Below, piece after piece: positions 17,392 to 27,171 of a stretch of 64,000 nt of DNA; within the stretch, counting starts at the first letter, position 1, and each line of letters opens with the position of its first letter. A program made the position numbers and the translations under genes. The DNA comes from Haliscomenobacter sp041740695 (GTDB lineage Bacteria; Bacteroidota; Bacteroidia; Chitinophagales; Saprospiraceae): contig NZ_JBGSLK010000017.1 of assembly GCF_041740695.1 (NCBI RefSeq), forward strand, positions 10,524-74,523, in the 5' to 3' direction. The notes under the pieces were generated by a model. The model was not told the DNA's origin and did no database searches. It saw only the letters and a program-made list of their open reading frames with translations.

Positions 17392-19737
17392 ATGAGTAAA
17401 ATGAGTGCTAATTTTTGTACAAGGCTAATTTTCAAAACCTCATTAACGGTTCGACCTACCCGCTTATTGCTTGCTATATACCTGATTTTGGCTGGTATGG
17501 TAAGCTCCACGACGTTAAGGGCCAGTCACATCATCGGGGGGGAAATCAATTATGAGTTTGTTGGCTTTAAAGGTGGGCGGGTTGGCAGTGATACTTTGTT
17601 GTACCGGGTGGTGTTGGTGTTGGTACGAGACTGCAATGGCGGCGCGTCTTTTGACCGCTCGGTGCCCATTGCGATTTATTTGGGGAACAATACCCGGCCC
17701 TTGCGCAATTTGCGCATCAGCAATCCCAAAATAACCAAGGTGCTACCGGACCAAAGCAATCCCTGCTTGATCGTTCCGCCTGGTTTTTGTGAAGAGGAAG
17801 CGGTGTACAGCGACACCCTGGAATTGGTTCGTTCGGATCAAGCATACACCTTAACCTACCAAGTATGTTGCCGCAATGCAGCCATTGGCAACATTCCCAA
17901 TAGCGCAGGTACTTTGGGCATTACCTTGACGGTAGAAATCAGTCCACAGGCGCAAAACAACCTCAGTAGCAGCCCACGGTTTACTGCGGCACCGAAAAGT
18001 GAATTGTGTGTCGGCATTTCATCGGCCATCCAACTACAAGTAGTCGACAAAGACGGCGACCGTTTGACCTATCACCTCTGCGCACCTTTGCTTGGTGGAG
18101 GCCCATTGGGTGGTGGCCAAAATGACATGCACCTGGCCAGCAGTGCTCAGGGCATCAAACCCGATCCTGCTACGTCCGGCCCCTACGAGGAATTGCCTTT
18201 TTCGCCTACTTTTTCCTTCAATCGCCCTTTGGGGAATGCCGGAACCTTGAGCATTGATTCCACGACCGGAATTTTAAGGGCCCTGCCCCGTGCCCTGGGC
18301 CAATACACCATGGGGATTTGTGTGAAAGAATACCGCAATGGCGTATTGATCGGAATGATTCGCCGCGACATTCAAATCAAAGTCAGCAATTGTAATTTTA
18401 CCATTGATGCCATCGTCAAATCGGACAGCAGCAATGGACAAGGGAGCTTTTGGGTCAAATCCTGCAACAAACCCAACCTGAACTTCAGCAACAGCAGCAC
18501 AGGCCTGGATAAAGTATTTGCCTACCGTTGGGAATTCAACATCAACGGCAAAACGGAAGTGCGGGATACCAAAGACGCCAGTTTTGATTTTGGCACCCCG
18601 GGTAGTTATTCGGGGTTGATGATCCTCAATCCCGGCACCGTTTGTACGGATACCGCCAGGGTTTTTGTGCAGGTTTTTCCTTCGGTCACAGCGCAGTTTG
18701 ACGCCGTTCTGCCTGGTTGCGACATTGGCCCCATTCAATTCAACAACACCTCCCAATTGAACCAGGGCGCCGCTTACCGCAGCGTGGAATGGAATTTTGG
18801 CGACAATATGCGCTCCGCCGAAACCTCGCCCCAGCACAATTATGCCCTGGCTGGAACCTACCCGGTGAGTTTGGCCATTTTGACCAATACGGGTTGCCGC
18901 GATACCGCCCGACAAAACATCAACTACTTCCCTGCCCCCGCCAATGCCGTCCGTTTACAGGTCTCAGCTCGGGAAATCTGCACCCAAACCGGGCAATTGA
19001 ACCTTTCGCTGGAAGTGCCTCCCGTAATGAACCATCCCCGTTATTTGGTGGAATGGGATTTTGGCGACGGGACCAAAGGCACTGGATTTAGGGTGAATAA
19101 AACTTACCCAAACGCTGGTACGTATGTGGTTTCCTACCGTTTATCTGCTCCGGGTACCTGTAGTGCACAAGGAGACAATGCAAATGCGCCAATTGGAGTT
19201 GTGGAAAAACCGAGTGTCGATTTTACTTTTACCCCAGAACAACCTAGTGCGCGTAACCCCGAGGTGACTTTTAGCGAAACATCTACTCAAACGGACAACT
19301 GGAACTGGGACTTTGGCGGAAAAGGCCAGTCCACCGAACGCAACCCCGTTTTTACCTTTCCTTTTGAAGGGGAATACCCGGTAAAACTAGTGGTCGGCAA
19401 TGGCCAATTTTGTCGGGATTCAGTGACCAAAGTGGTGAAAATTAAAGCAGTGGATGCCTTATACATTCCCAACGCCTTTGCACCCAACGGAAATGCCACA
19501 AATGCAGTCTTTAAACCATTGGGGCTGCTACCTGGATTTAGCGGTTACGAGTTCAGGATTTATTCGCGTTGGGGACACTTGTTGTACCAAACCAATGATC
19601 CCGAAGCAGCCTGGAACGGCAAAGTGAACAACGAGGGTGAAAATTGTGCGCAGGGTGTATACCTTTATCAGCTGGTTTTTCAGTCTGCTGCTGGCAAAAC
19701 AGTTACTAAACAAGGTACTATCACCCTTTTGCGGTAG
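17392..19737 (+). CDS. PKD-domain protein with type B T9SS sorting domain (copy 1)
   Basis: This 781-residue secreted protein has a hydrophobic leader at about 22-45. Its N-terminal region (about 46-340) starts with ASHIIGGEINYEF and contains a CCRN motif, a pattern shared with many gliding-motility-associated surface proteins. Several PKD-like domains follow (about 385-690), with the W(E/D/N)FGD cores VEWNFGDN and VEWDFGDG. The last 90 residues, from ALYIPNAFAPNG to ITLLR, form the gliding-motility-associated C-terminal (type B) domain that sends cargo through the type IX system. The ATG at 17392 is preferred over upstream in-frame starts, which lie antisense in the Sua5-like gene. It is paralogous to the next gene. 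The function is inferred as surface-exposed or adhesive. Confidence 0.92.
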   Translation: MSKMSANFCTRLIFKTSLTVRPTRLLLAIYLILAGMVSSTTLRASHIIGGEINYEFVGFKGGRVGSDTLLYRVVLVLVRDCNGGASFDRSVPIAIYLGNNTRPLRNLRISNPKITKVLPDQSNPCLIVPPGFCEEEAVYSDTLELVRSDQAYTLTYQVCCRNAAIGNIPNSAGTLGITLTVEISPQAQNNLSSSPRFTAAPKSELCVGISSAIQLQVVDKDGDRLTYHLCAPLLGGGPLGGGQNDMHLASSAQGIKPDPATSGPYEELPFSPTFSFNRPLGNAGTLSIDSTTGILRALPRALGQYTMGICVKEYRNGVLIGMIRRDIQIKVSNCNFTIDAIVKSDSSNGQGSFWVKSCNKPNLNFSNSSTGLDKVFAYRWEFNINGKTEVRDTKDASFDFGTPGSYSGLMILNPGTVCTDTARVFVQVFPSVTAQFDAVLPGCDIGPIQFNNTSQLNQGAAYRSVEWNFGDNMRSAETSPQHNYALAGTYPVSLAILTNTGCRDTARQNINYFPAPANAVRLQVSAREICTQTGQLNLSLEVPPVMNHPRYLVEWDFGDGTKGTGFRVNKTYPNAGTYVVSYRLSAPGTCSAQGDNANAPIGVVEKPSVDFTFTPEQPSARNPEVTFSETSTQTDNWNWDFGGKGQSTERNPVFTFPFEGEYPVKLVVGNGQFCRDSVTKVVKIKAVDALYIPNAFAPNGNATNAVFKPLGLLPGFSGYEFRIYSRWGHLLYQTNDPEAAWNGKVNNEGENCAQGVYLYQLVFQSAAGKTVTKQGTITLLR

Positions 19738-19826
19738 AATTTAAGGAAAAAAATTGTGACTTTCGTAGACTCTATGGCCAAGCGACCTTGTGTGCATAGC
19801 GTCTAATCCAAGATACGACACCGGAT

Positions 19827-22094
19827 ATGAAGAATACTATGAGATGGAGCCGAATTGTGCTTTTTTGGTTTGCCCTGATTCCTGCTGCTTTGTATGGCCG
19901 CCACATCATTGGTGGTTCGATGACTTACCGCTGTTTGGGGAATGGCGATTATGAATTTACCCTCAAAGTGTACCGCGATTGTTTTTGTACCCGTTGTGCC
20001 GAGATTGATCCTGTGGCCTTCATTGGGATCTATCGTTGTGGGCCAACTGCGCTTTGTAATGGACAAAATAGTGCCCTTGCCAAACTAGATGTACCCTTAA
20101 CGCAGCGCAGAAATATTGACCGTCCGGATTATCCCTGCTTGGAACCGCCCGCAGTTTGTACCGAAGAGGGCATCTACATCTTTCGCCTGAGTCGTTACGG
20201 GATTCGTTTGCCCAATAGCCCGGACAACAGTTATTTCATCAGCTACCAACGCTGCTGTCGCAATGAAACCATCACTAATATTGTAAACCCCGACACCTGG
20301 GGCGCGACTTATATGGTGGAAATCACCCCCGAGGCACAACGCTTGTGCAACAATAGCCCAGAGTTCAATACTTTTCCACCTACTGTAGTTTGTGCCAATT
20401 TCAACCTCAATTACGACCACTCGGCTCGCGATGCTGACGGAGATCAACTGGTGTATGAATTTTGCCCACCTTTTGATGGCGGTGCCAATAACCTGGAGCC
20501 TTTTGTGTACAATACCTGTGATGGTGCCTATCCTGATCCCGGCTGCCCTCCACCTTACAAGTTTATTCCTTTTCGCCCACCTTTGTATTCCGCAACTAGC
20601 CCCATTGGTGGCGACCCCGCATTGAGCATCAACTCACAAACCGGACTGATCACCGGGAAACCCAACCCCATTGGGCAATATGTGGTAGGGGTATGCGTAT
20701 CCGAATACCGCAATGGGGTATTGTTGAGTCGAATTTTTCGAGACTTTCAGTTCAACGTGGCCAAATGTGATCCCAAATTGCTAGCAGACATCAAGGAGGA
20801 CATCAAAATCAAAGACAAGGAATACCTCGTCAACTCTTGTGGGCCGACCGAAGTCAAGTTCATCAACGAAAGTACCCCACGTTCTTTTATCCGAACCTTC
20901 GACTGGGAATTTGACCTGAGCAACCGCAAGATCACTTCTTCCGAATGGGAACCTTCGATCCTTTTTCCTGGAATCGGCACCTACAATGGGCGACTCATTC
21001 TGAACAAAGGCACAGAATGTGGGGATACCGCCAAAATTTTTGTCAACATCTTCCCGGCTTTAGATGCCGATTTTGAATACGAATACGATACCTGTGTGGC
21101 CGGGCCAGTCAAGTTTACCGATAAGTCGGTTTCAGGTGGGAAATTTCTCACCAGTTGGAATTGGGATTTGGGGGACAAAAATACCAGTAGGCGACAAAAC
21201 CCGGAACACCAATACCGAAGTCCGGGCAAAATCCCGGTGACACTCACCGTTCGGGACACCAACAAGTGTGTTGAAAAGGTCACCAAAACCATCAATTATT
21301 TCCCGGTGCCAGCCTTGCTCGTGATTTCGCCAAGCGCCTCAGAGGGCTGCGCTCCACTGAGGGTCAAGTTTAACAATTTGTCCTTCCCGATCGATTCCAC
21401 GTATAAAATCGACTGGGATTTTGGCGATGGGGGCAGTTCGAGAGTCATAAGTCCTACTTATACTTATGAAGACGCTGGAGTGTTTACCGTTTCTTTGGAC
21501 ATCACTTCGCCGATCGGGTGTAAAACCGATACGGTGTTTCCCAATTTGATCAAGGTGCGACCTTCACCAACGGCAGGCTTTATGATCGATCCGCCCATCG
21601 CTTCCAATTTAACGCCTACCATCAACCTCTTCGATGAATCACAAGGGGCCATTCGCTGGAATTGGCAACTCAGCAATGGCCGAAACTTTACGGAGCGAAG
21701 TCCCAGTTTTTCACCCCCGGATACTGGGCGAATCATTGTCCGGCAGATTGTGGTCAATTCGGTCAATTGCCTGGATACCCTGGACAAACTTCTGGACATC
21801 CGACCAGAAGTGCGCTATTTTTTGCCCAATGCTTTTACGCCCAACGGCGACTCGGTCAACGATGAATTTAAAGGGGTAGGGGTGATGGCTGGTGCCAAAT
21901 CCTTCAATTTTACCATCTGGAACCGCTGGGGCGAAATGGTGTACCAAACCGATCAACCCAATCAAGGCTGGAACGGCCGCAAGTTCAATACAGGGGTAGA
22001 ATCGCCACCGGGCGTCTACGTGGTGTTGGTGACTTATCGTGATCCCCGAGGGAACCCTTATGAACTCAAGGGCTTTGTGACCCTTGTGCGGTAG
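19827..22094 (+). CDS. PKD-domain protein with type B T9SS sorting domain (copy 2)
   Basis: The 755-residue paralogue of the preceding gene starts with a signal peptide (about 1-24). The shared N-terminal region follows, here opening with GRHIIGGSMTYRC, carrying the CCRN motif and more cysteines than copy 1 (for example CFCTRC near 52-57). PKD-like domains occupy about 345-660 (WNWDLGDK, IDWDFGDG). The C-terminus, from YFLPNAFTPNGDSVNDEF, is a type B sorting domain. The spacing of 89 bp suggests one operon with copy 1, or a tandem duplication with its own promoter. Its TAG stop is formed by the first bases of a GTAGAGACG palindrome. The ligand and role are unknown. Confidence 0.92.
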   Translation: MKNTMRWSRIVLFWFALIPAALYGRHIIGGSMTYRCLGNGDYEFTLKVYRDCFCTRCAEIDPVAFIGIYRCGPTALCNGQNSALAKLDVPLTQRRNIDRPDYPCLEPPAVCTEEGIYIFRLSRYGIRLPNSPDNSYFISYQRCCRNETITNIVNPDTWGATYMVEITPEAQRLCNNSPEFNTFPPTVVCANFNLNYDHSARDADGDQLVYEFCPPFDGGANNLEPFVYNTCDGAYPDPGCPPPYKFIPFRPPLYSATSPIGGDPALSINSQTGLITGKPNPIGQYVVGVCVSEYRNGVLLSRIFRDFQFNVAKCDPKLLADIKEDIKIKDKEYLVNSCGPTEVKFINESTPRSFIRTFDWEFDLSNRKITSSEWEPSILFPGIGTYNGRLILNKGTECGDTAKIFVNIFPALDADFEYEYDTCVAGPVKFTDKSVSGGKFLTSWNWDLGDKNTSRRQNPEHQYRSPGKIPVTLTVRDTNKCVEKVTKTINYFPVPALLVISPSASEGCAPLRVKFNNLSFPIDSTYKIDWDFGDGGSSRVISPTYTYEDAGVFTVSLDITSPIGCKTDTVFPNLIKVRPSPTAGFMIDPPIASNLTPTINLFDESQGAIRWNWQLSNGRNFTERSPSFSPPDTGRIIVRQIVVNSVNCLDTLDKLLDIRPEVRYFLPNAFTPNGDSVNDEFKGVGVMAGAKSFNFTIWNRWGEMVYQTDQPNQGWNGRKFNTGVESPPGVYVVLVTYRDPRGNPYELKGFVTLVR

Positions 22095-22118
22095 AGACGC
22101 ACAGCCGTGCGTCCCAAC
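22091..22118. repeat. GTAGAGACG palindrome, copy 1
   Basis: GTAGAGACGCAC...GTGCGTCCCAAC, a 28-base near-palindrome. Its TAG is the stop codon of the PKD-protein gene ending at 22094. Related copies lie at 40412-40439, 47283-47310 and about 50908-50920. Confidence 0.85.
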
Positions 22119-22204
22119 GGGGCGGTTTGTTTAAAGACCGAGCCATATGCCATCTTAATTTAAAAACTTTTTAGTAAAAAACCTTTTCATTTCTAAAAAA
22201 CATT

Positions 22205-22212
22205 TACCTTTG
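22205..22212 (+). promoter_or_regulatory. -7 promoter box of rplS
   Basis: TACCTTTG matches TAnnTTTG, 34 bp before the ATG at 22246. The spacer upstream is AT-rich, as expected for a strong ribosomal protein promoter. Confidence 0.7.
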
Positions 22213-22245
22213 CACGGCTAAAGAAAAAAGTAAAATTTTTGCGTG

Positions 22246-22626
22246 ATGGATGCGATAAAGTTTGTTCATGAGCAGTTGACTCCGGTTAGAGGAGCAGAGA
22301 TTCCAGCCTTCCGCGCTGGGGATAATGTAGTGGTGAACTATAAGATTATCGAGGGAGACAAGGAGCGTATCCAGTCTTTCCGTGGTGATGTGATCCAGGT
22401 TAAAGGTACTGGAGCAACTAAAACTTTCACCGTAAGAAAAATTTCCAATGGCGTTGGGGTAGAGCGTATTTTCCCATTCGCTTCTCCAAATATCGTTGAT
22501 GTTCAAGTAACCAAGCGTGGTAAAGTACGCCGTGCTCGTTTGTTCTATCTGCGTGACCTCATTGGTAAGAAAGCCCGCATTAAGGAACGTAAATTCCAAA
22601 AGAACGTTACCCAAGTTCAGGGGTAA
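22246..22626 (+). CDS. rplS: Ribosomal protein bL19
   Basis: bL19 sits at the interface of the 30S and 50S ribosomal subunits. The 126-residue sequence carries the family blocks VRGAEIPAFRAGD, RIQSFRGDVI, TFTVRKISNGVGVER and KRGKVRRARLFYLRDL, followed by the basic tail GKKARIKER. The in-frame GTG one codon upstream is an alternative start, but the ATG gives the usual N-terminus. The gene has its own TAnnTTTG box and a hairpin terminator at 22647-22690, so it is likely monocistronic here. The commonly linked trmD and rimM are not in the window. Confidence 0.98.
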   Translation: MDAIKFVHEQLTPVRGAEIPAFRAGDNVVVNYKIIEGDKERIQSFRGDVIQVKGTGATKTFTVRKISNGVGVERIFPFASPNIVDVQVTKRGKVRRARLFYLRDLIGKKARIKERKFQKNVTQVQG

Positions 22627-22646
22627 TCGTTTTTTGGTTCCACATA

Positions 22647-22690
22647 AAAGAGGATTTCGGCTGTATGGCTGGAATCCTCTTTTTGTTTTT
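22647..22690 (+). terminator. rplS intrinsic terminator
   Basis: The arms AAAGAGGATT and AATCCTCTTT enclose a 13-15 base loop and run into TTTTGTTTTT, 20 bp past the rplS stop. Confidence 0.85.
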
Positions 22691-22717
22691 GTACTATTGT
22701 AAGATCTGAATTAATGA

Positions 22718-22941
22718 TTTTTTTACCGCAGAGTTTCGCAGAGTAGACACAGAGTTTCGCGGAGGTTTATTAGTTTTTAGGAGTTTCGCCACCTCTGGCG
22801 GCTGGAGGTCGATTACGATTAAAATTTGATTGTTTGGCATTTAGTGTTCATTCAATGCGCCTCTGAGTACTCTTAGCCACCGTAGGTGGCCCAAACTCTG
22901 AGAAACTCTGTGTCTACTCTGAGAAACTCTGCGGTAAAAAA
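22718..22941. repeat. Inverted repeat with ~48-bp arms (CAGAGTTTCG family)
   Basis: The left arm 22718-22766 reads TTTTTTTACCGCAGAG and continues through GAGTAGACACAGAG. The right arm 22893-22941 is its reverse complement with few mismatches. Each arm repeats the phrase CAGAGTTTCGCAGAG. A shorter pair, CCACCTCTGGCGG and CCACCGTAGGTGG, lies in the central loop. The element fills the convergent gap between rplS and alaS. Confidence 0.85.
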
Positions 22942-23027
22942 TGTTGTGGATGGCTTGTTTTTTTTGCCAAAAAAAACAAGCCAATTCATTGACATTCAAG
23001 ACAAATAAATCCAAATCTACGTTAAAA

Positions 23028-23064
23028 TAAGAAGCCCAAATGCAGAGACGTACATTTGGGCTTT
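23028..23064 (-). terminator. alaS hairpin terminator
   Basis: On the minus strand an 11-bp stem (AAGCCCAAATG with CATTTGGGCTT, 23032-23063) is followed by a T-rich stretch. It lies 27 bp after the alaS stop at 23091. Confidence 0.75.
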
Positions 23065-23090
23065 CCTTGTTTATAGCTCAAAGCTCGATT

Positions 23091-25721
23091 TTAAACACCA
23101 GCCACCAGCTCCTTCGCCTTCGCTACTGCCTGATCCAGCCCAGCCGCATTTTTTCCACCAGCAGAAGCAAAATTGGCTTGACCGCCGCCGCCGCCGTCGA
23201 TTTCTTTGGCCAGTTCGCGCACCATATTGCCCGCGTGTAATTTTTTGCTCTCTACCAGCGATTTGCTGATGGTGACCATCACCATGGGTTTGTCGTTGAT
23301 CACGGCACCAAATACAATCACGGCGTTGCCCAACTCATTGTCGATTTGGGCAGCCAGGTTTTTCAGCGCAGCCTGGTCGTTGATCGACAAGCGGGCACTG
23401 ATGAACTGGACTCCATTTACCGTTTCTGCTTTGGCAATCAGGCCATCCTTGAGCGCATAGGCTTGAGCCGCCACGAGGCGCTCAATTTCTTTGCGCAGTT
23501 CCTTGTTTTCATCTTGCAGGGTAGCCACGGCTCTGGCCGCTTCGCCCTTACTTTTCAGGATGCTGCGGATGGCGTCCAGTTCGCGCAATTCACTGCGTAC
23601 AAAAGCTTCGGCATGTGTGGCGGTGATGGCCTCGATGCGGCGTACTCCAGCAGCTACAGCGCCTTCGGAGAGAATTTTGAACAAACCAATTTGGCCCGTG
23701 GACTGAACATGCGTTCCACCGCACAATTCGCGGCTGAAAGTGGGATCAAAAGTGATCATGCGCACGACATCGCCGTATTTTTCCCCAAAAAGCATCATCG
23801 CGCCCGAATTGCGGGCTTCTTCGATGGGCATATTGCGGTTTTCATCGAGGGGGATGTTGGCACGGATTTTTTCGTTGACCATGTCCTCAATTTGCCGCAT
23901 TTCACTGTCGCTCACTTTTTGGAAGTGGTTGAAGTCGAAGCGCAAACGCTGGTCATCCACATTTTGCCCCTTCTGGGTCGCGTGGTGACCGAGGATGCGG
24001 TGCAGCGCGGCGTGCATGAGGTGAACAGCCGTGTGGTTGGTAGAGATCGCCTGGCGCAGCTCAGCATCCACTACTGCTTTGACGGGCAATTGCAGGTTGG
24101 CCGGGAACTCGTCCACGATATGGATGATTAGGTCATTCTCCTTTTGGGTATCCAGTACATTGATGCGGTCGGCACCTACGATGAGGTAACCCTGGTCGCC
24201 CGCCTGACCGCCACTTTCGGCGTAGAAAGGGGTCGCCTGCAGCACCAATTGGTACTGATCCTGGTTTTTGACGTTGACGGTGCGGTATTTCAGCACTTTG
24301 GTGTTTTCGACCACCAGAGTGTCGTAACCTTCAAATTTTACCTCGCCGTCATTCACACTCAGCCAGTCGCCGACCACTTTGGCCGCATCGGCCCGGGAGC
24401 GTTCCTTTTGTTTTTGCAGGGCAGCTTCAAAGCCTACCATGTCGACCGGGATGTTTCCTTCCTGAGCCAATAGTTGAGTCAGGTCGATCGGGAAACCGAA
24501 GGTATCATAGAGGTCAAAAGCATCTTCACCTTTGATTTGGCCAGAAGATTTGTCCAAATCTGCAAAACGTTTTAAGCCTTTCTCCAGTGTATTCAAAAAC
24601 GCCGTTTCTTCACTCTCAATGATGCGGGCTACCTGCGTTTGTTGGGCTTTCAATTCCGGAAAAGCACCGGCGAAAGCATCCGCCAACATCGGGATGAGCG
24701 TATGCAAGAAAGGCTGCTTGATGTCCAAAAAAGAATAATAATACCGTACAGCACGACGCAAGATGCGGCGAATCACGTACCCGGCGCCAGAACTACTGGG
24801 CAATTGCCCATCAGCAATGGTAAACGCAATGGCGCGGATGTGGTCGGAAATGACCCGCATGGCGATGTCCGACTTGGCGTCGCGCTCGTAACTAAAGGTG
24901 TATTTTTTACCCGATACCTTTTCGATGTATTGAATAAAAGGGGTAAAGACATCCGTATCGTAAGTCGCTTTTTTGCCCTGCATGACCATACAGAGGCGCT
25001 CGAAGCCCATCCCGGTATCCACGTGTTGCTCGGGCAGTACTTCCAGCGACTTGTCGGCTTTGCGGTTGAACTGGATGAATACGTTGTTCCAGATTTCTAC
25101 TACACCAGAGCCATCTACATTCACGAGGCCAGCGCCGTGCGTCTTGGCCACCTCTTCGTCGCTGCGGGTGTCATAGTGGATTTCGGTACAAGGGCCACAG
25201 GGGCCAGTGTCGCCCATTTCCCAGAAGTTGTCTTTTTTGTTGCCGTACAAGATGCGTTCCTTGGGCAAGACGCGCAACCAGAATTCCAGGGCTTCGTCGT
25301 CAGCAGGGATGCCTGCCGCGGGGTCACCTTCAAATACGGTAGCGTAGAGGCGCTCTTTGTCCAGACCCATTTTATCGGTTAGCAATTCCCAACTCCAGGC
25401 AATGGCTTCTTCTTTGAAATAATCTCCAAAAGACCAGTTGCCCAACATCTCGAACATGGTATGGTGGGTGCCGTCGTAGCCTACGTCTTCGAGGTCGTTG
25501 TGCTTGCCGGATACCCTCAGGCATTTTTGGGTATCGGCGATGCGCCGCACTTCCGGGGTTTGGTTGCCCAGGAAGTAGTCTTTAAACTGGTTCATCCCCG
25601 CATTGGTGAACATCAAAGTAGGGTCATCCTTGTTCACCAGTGGGGCGGAGGGAACAATCTTATGTGCTTTAGAAGCGAAAAAATCGAGAAAAGCCTGGCG
25701 AATTTCGCGTGCGGTCATCAT
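23091..25721 (-). CDS. alaS: Alanyl-tRNA synthetase
   Basis: AlaRS charges tRNA-Ala. The protein has the usual 876 residues. The class II catalytic core is at the N-terminus (motif near FTNAGMNQFKDYFLG, and GDTGPCGPCTEIHYD). The editing domain carries zinc-binding HTAVH and CGGTH motifs at about 560-670. The C-terminal oligomerisation (C-Ala) domain includes the glycine run EIDGGGGGQANFASAGG. Two consecutive ATG codons (25721, 25718) can serve as start. It is divergent from a LytM-type peptidase gene, with a 438-bp spacer. I have seen the alaS-peptidase arrangement in other Bacteroidota, but this is memory and not checked. Confidence 0.98.
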   Translation of the reverse strand: MMTAREIRQAFLDFFASKAHKIVPSAPLVNKDDPTLMFTNAGMNQFKDYFLGNQTPEVRRIADTQKCLRVSGKHNDLEDVGYDGTHHTMFEMLGNWSFGDYFKEEAIAWSWELLTDKMGLDKERLYATVFEGDPAAGIPADDEALEFWLRVLPKERILYGNKKDNFWEMGDTGPCGPCTEIHYDTRSDEEVAKTHGAGLVNVDGSGVVEIWNNVFIQFNRKADKSLEVLPEQHVDTGMGFERLCMVMQGKKATYDTDVFTPFIQYIEKVSGKKYTFSYERDAKSDIAMRVISDHIRAIAFTIADGQLPSSSGAGYVIRRILRRAVRYYYSFLDIKQPFLHTLIPMLADAFAGAFPELKAQQTQVARIIESEETAFLNTLEKGLKRFADLDKSSGQIKGEDAFDLYDTFGFPIDLTQLLAQEGNIPVDMVGFEAALQKQKERSRADAAKVVGDWLSVNDGEVKFEGYDTLVVENTKVLKYRTVNVKNQDQYQLVLQATPFYAESGGQAGDQGYLIVGADRINVLDTQKENDLIIHIVDEFPANLQLPVKAVVDAELRQAISTNHTAVHLMHAALHRILGHHATQKGQNVDDQRLRFDFNHFQKVSDSEMRQIEDMVNEKIRANIPLDENRNMPIEEARNSGAMMLFGEKYGDVVRMITFDPTFSRELCGGTHVQSTGQIGLFKILSEGAVAAGVRRIEAITATHAEAFVRSELRELDAIRSILKSKGEAARAVATLQDENKELRKEIERLVAAQAYALKDGLIAKAETVNGVQFISARLSINDQAALKNLAAQIDNELGNAVIVFGAVINDKPMVMVTISKSLVESKKLHAGNMVRELAKEIDGGGGGQANFASAGGKNAAGLDQAVAKAKELVAGV

Positions 25722-26159
25722 AAGTCTTTGTATTTAAAAGCAAAAAACATGGAGCATTATCAGATATAAAATCCTTTAAATTTGATTTTTGGTTAAAAAA
25801 CTGTTAAAAAAAATTTAAAGGATGCCACAATCTGGAAATCTGTTTCGATATTTGCTGCTGCTTGCCCCAAAAGTGAGGCAAAACAAAGCAATTTTTTTTG
25901 AAAAACGGTCAATTTTCCTTCATAAGTTCCCCAGAAAGCAGGAAAAAAAGAGTGTGAACCAAAGGGCGTATGTTGATAATGTGGAAAAAAAAAGATGTAA
26001 ATTTTTGGATGAATCAACACACTGAACTAATTTGGTCGCAGCTTATACTATTTCCACGCCAGTAAGAACCACGAAGGAAGCTATTTTACGGTCCCATCTC
26101 AGCAACATATCAAGAGAAAAAATCCGCAAATTCAGTCACATTGACCAATAACTAGCGTC
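25722..26159. other. Divergent spacer without recognised features
   Basis: This 438-bp AT-rich stretch lies between the alaS and peptidase start codons. Short open frames on both strands (up to 75 codons) look like chance. I see no tRNA, long repeat or exact TAnnTTTG box. Confidence 0.5.
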
Positions 26160-27143
26160 ATGGGAAAAAGAGAAAAGTTCATCTACAACATTCAAACACT
26201 TCGATTTGAAAAAGTAGAGATCAGTTGGCTTACCATAGCATCAAGAGCTTTAACATTTTTATGTTCAGCAGTTTTTACTGCATTTTTGTTGTCGATCGTA
26301 CTGTACAAGTACTTTCCATCCCCTAAAGAAAAACTCCTCTTGCAAGAAATAGAGGTGATGAAAACCCACTACGAAAAACTGGAGGGTGACCTACAAGCCA
26401 TCAACGATGAAATGAAGCACCTCAACGATCGAGATTCCTATGCTTACCGCACCATTTTTGGGATGAACCCAATCGACCAAAACATCTGGGAAGGTGGGGT
26501 TGGTGGTCACGATGAATTCCTGAGTTTCCGCGATCTCAAACACGGCGGCGCTTCGATCATCAATGCCCTAGACAAAGTCCGCAGTTTGAAGCAAAAAATG
26601 GTGATTCAATCCAAATCTCTCGACACGATCATCAACATGGCCAACGCCAAAGAAAAAATGTTGGCTTCCATTCCTTCCATCAAACCGGTGCGTTCGGACA
26701 AATTGGCCAAAATGGTCGGCTTGCTTTCAGGTTTTGGATACCGGATTCACCCGGTGTACAAAGTGCCCCGGATGCACTATGGGCTTGATTTCACCGCGCC
26801 CAAAGGCACTCCCATCCAGGCTACTGGAGATGGAGTGGTCAAAAAAGCGGAATACCACAGTGGTTACGGCAAATGTGTGATCATTTCGCATGGCTACGGC
26901 TACGAAACCTTGTACGCCCACATGAATTCCATCGAAGTACGAGCCGGACAAAGGGTGAAACGGGGCCAACCGCTGGGTAAAGTGGGGAGTACTGGCACCT
27001 CTACCGCACCACACTGTCATTACGAAGTGCACCTCAAAGGGAAACAGGTTAACCCGATTCATTATGTGTTGGACGGCCTTTCACCAAAAGAATATCAAAC
27101 TTTGGTAAAAGCTGCAGAGGGTGCCAATCAATCTATGGACTGA
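26160..27143 (+). CDS. M23 (LytM-type) peptidase, membrane-anchored
   Basis: The 327-residue protein has a cytoplasmic N-terminus, one membrane helix (about 28-50) and a periplasmic coiled-coil segment (about 55-90). The C-terminal LytM/M23 domain is at about 190-310. The zinc-binding set appears complete: His206 and Asp210 (HYGLD), and His285/His287 (HCH). It should therefore be an active endopeptidase that cuts peptidoglycan cross-bridges, or a divisome-linked regulator of such activity. A separate lytic regulator cannot be told from sequence. It is followed by a clear hairpin (27172-27215), so it is probably monocistronic. Confidence 0.93.
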   Translation: MGKREKFIYNIQTLRFEKVEISWLTIASRALTFLCSAVFTAFLLSIVLYKYFPSPKEKLLLQEIEVMKTHYEKLEGDLQAINDEMKHLNDRDSYAYRTIFGMNPIDQNIWEGGVGGHDEFLSFRDLKHGGASIINALDKVRSLKQKMVIQSKSLDTIINMANAKEKMLASIPSIKPVRSDKLAKMVGLLSGFGYRIHPVYKVPRMHYGLDFTAPKGTPIQATGDGVVKKAEYHSGYGKCVIISHGYGYETLYAHMNSIEVRAGQRVKRGQPLGKVGSTGTSTAPHCHYEVHLKGKQVNPIHYVLDGLSPKEYQTLVKAAEGANQSMD

Positions 27144-27171
27144 TTCTGAATATTTTATGATATTTTACTAT

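Noticed and set aside
24639..25382. 247-codon plus-strand frame within alaS
   Set aside because: Antisense to the catalytic core of AlaRS and without any motif.
25822..26025. Small plus-strand gene in the alaS-peptidase spacer
   Set aside because: 67 codons, low complexity, overlaps an equally long minus-strand frame and lacks a promoter box or motif.
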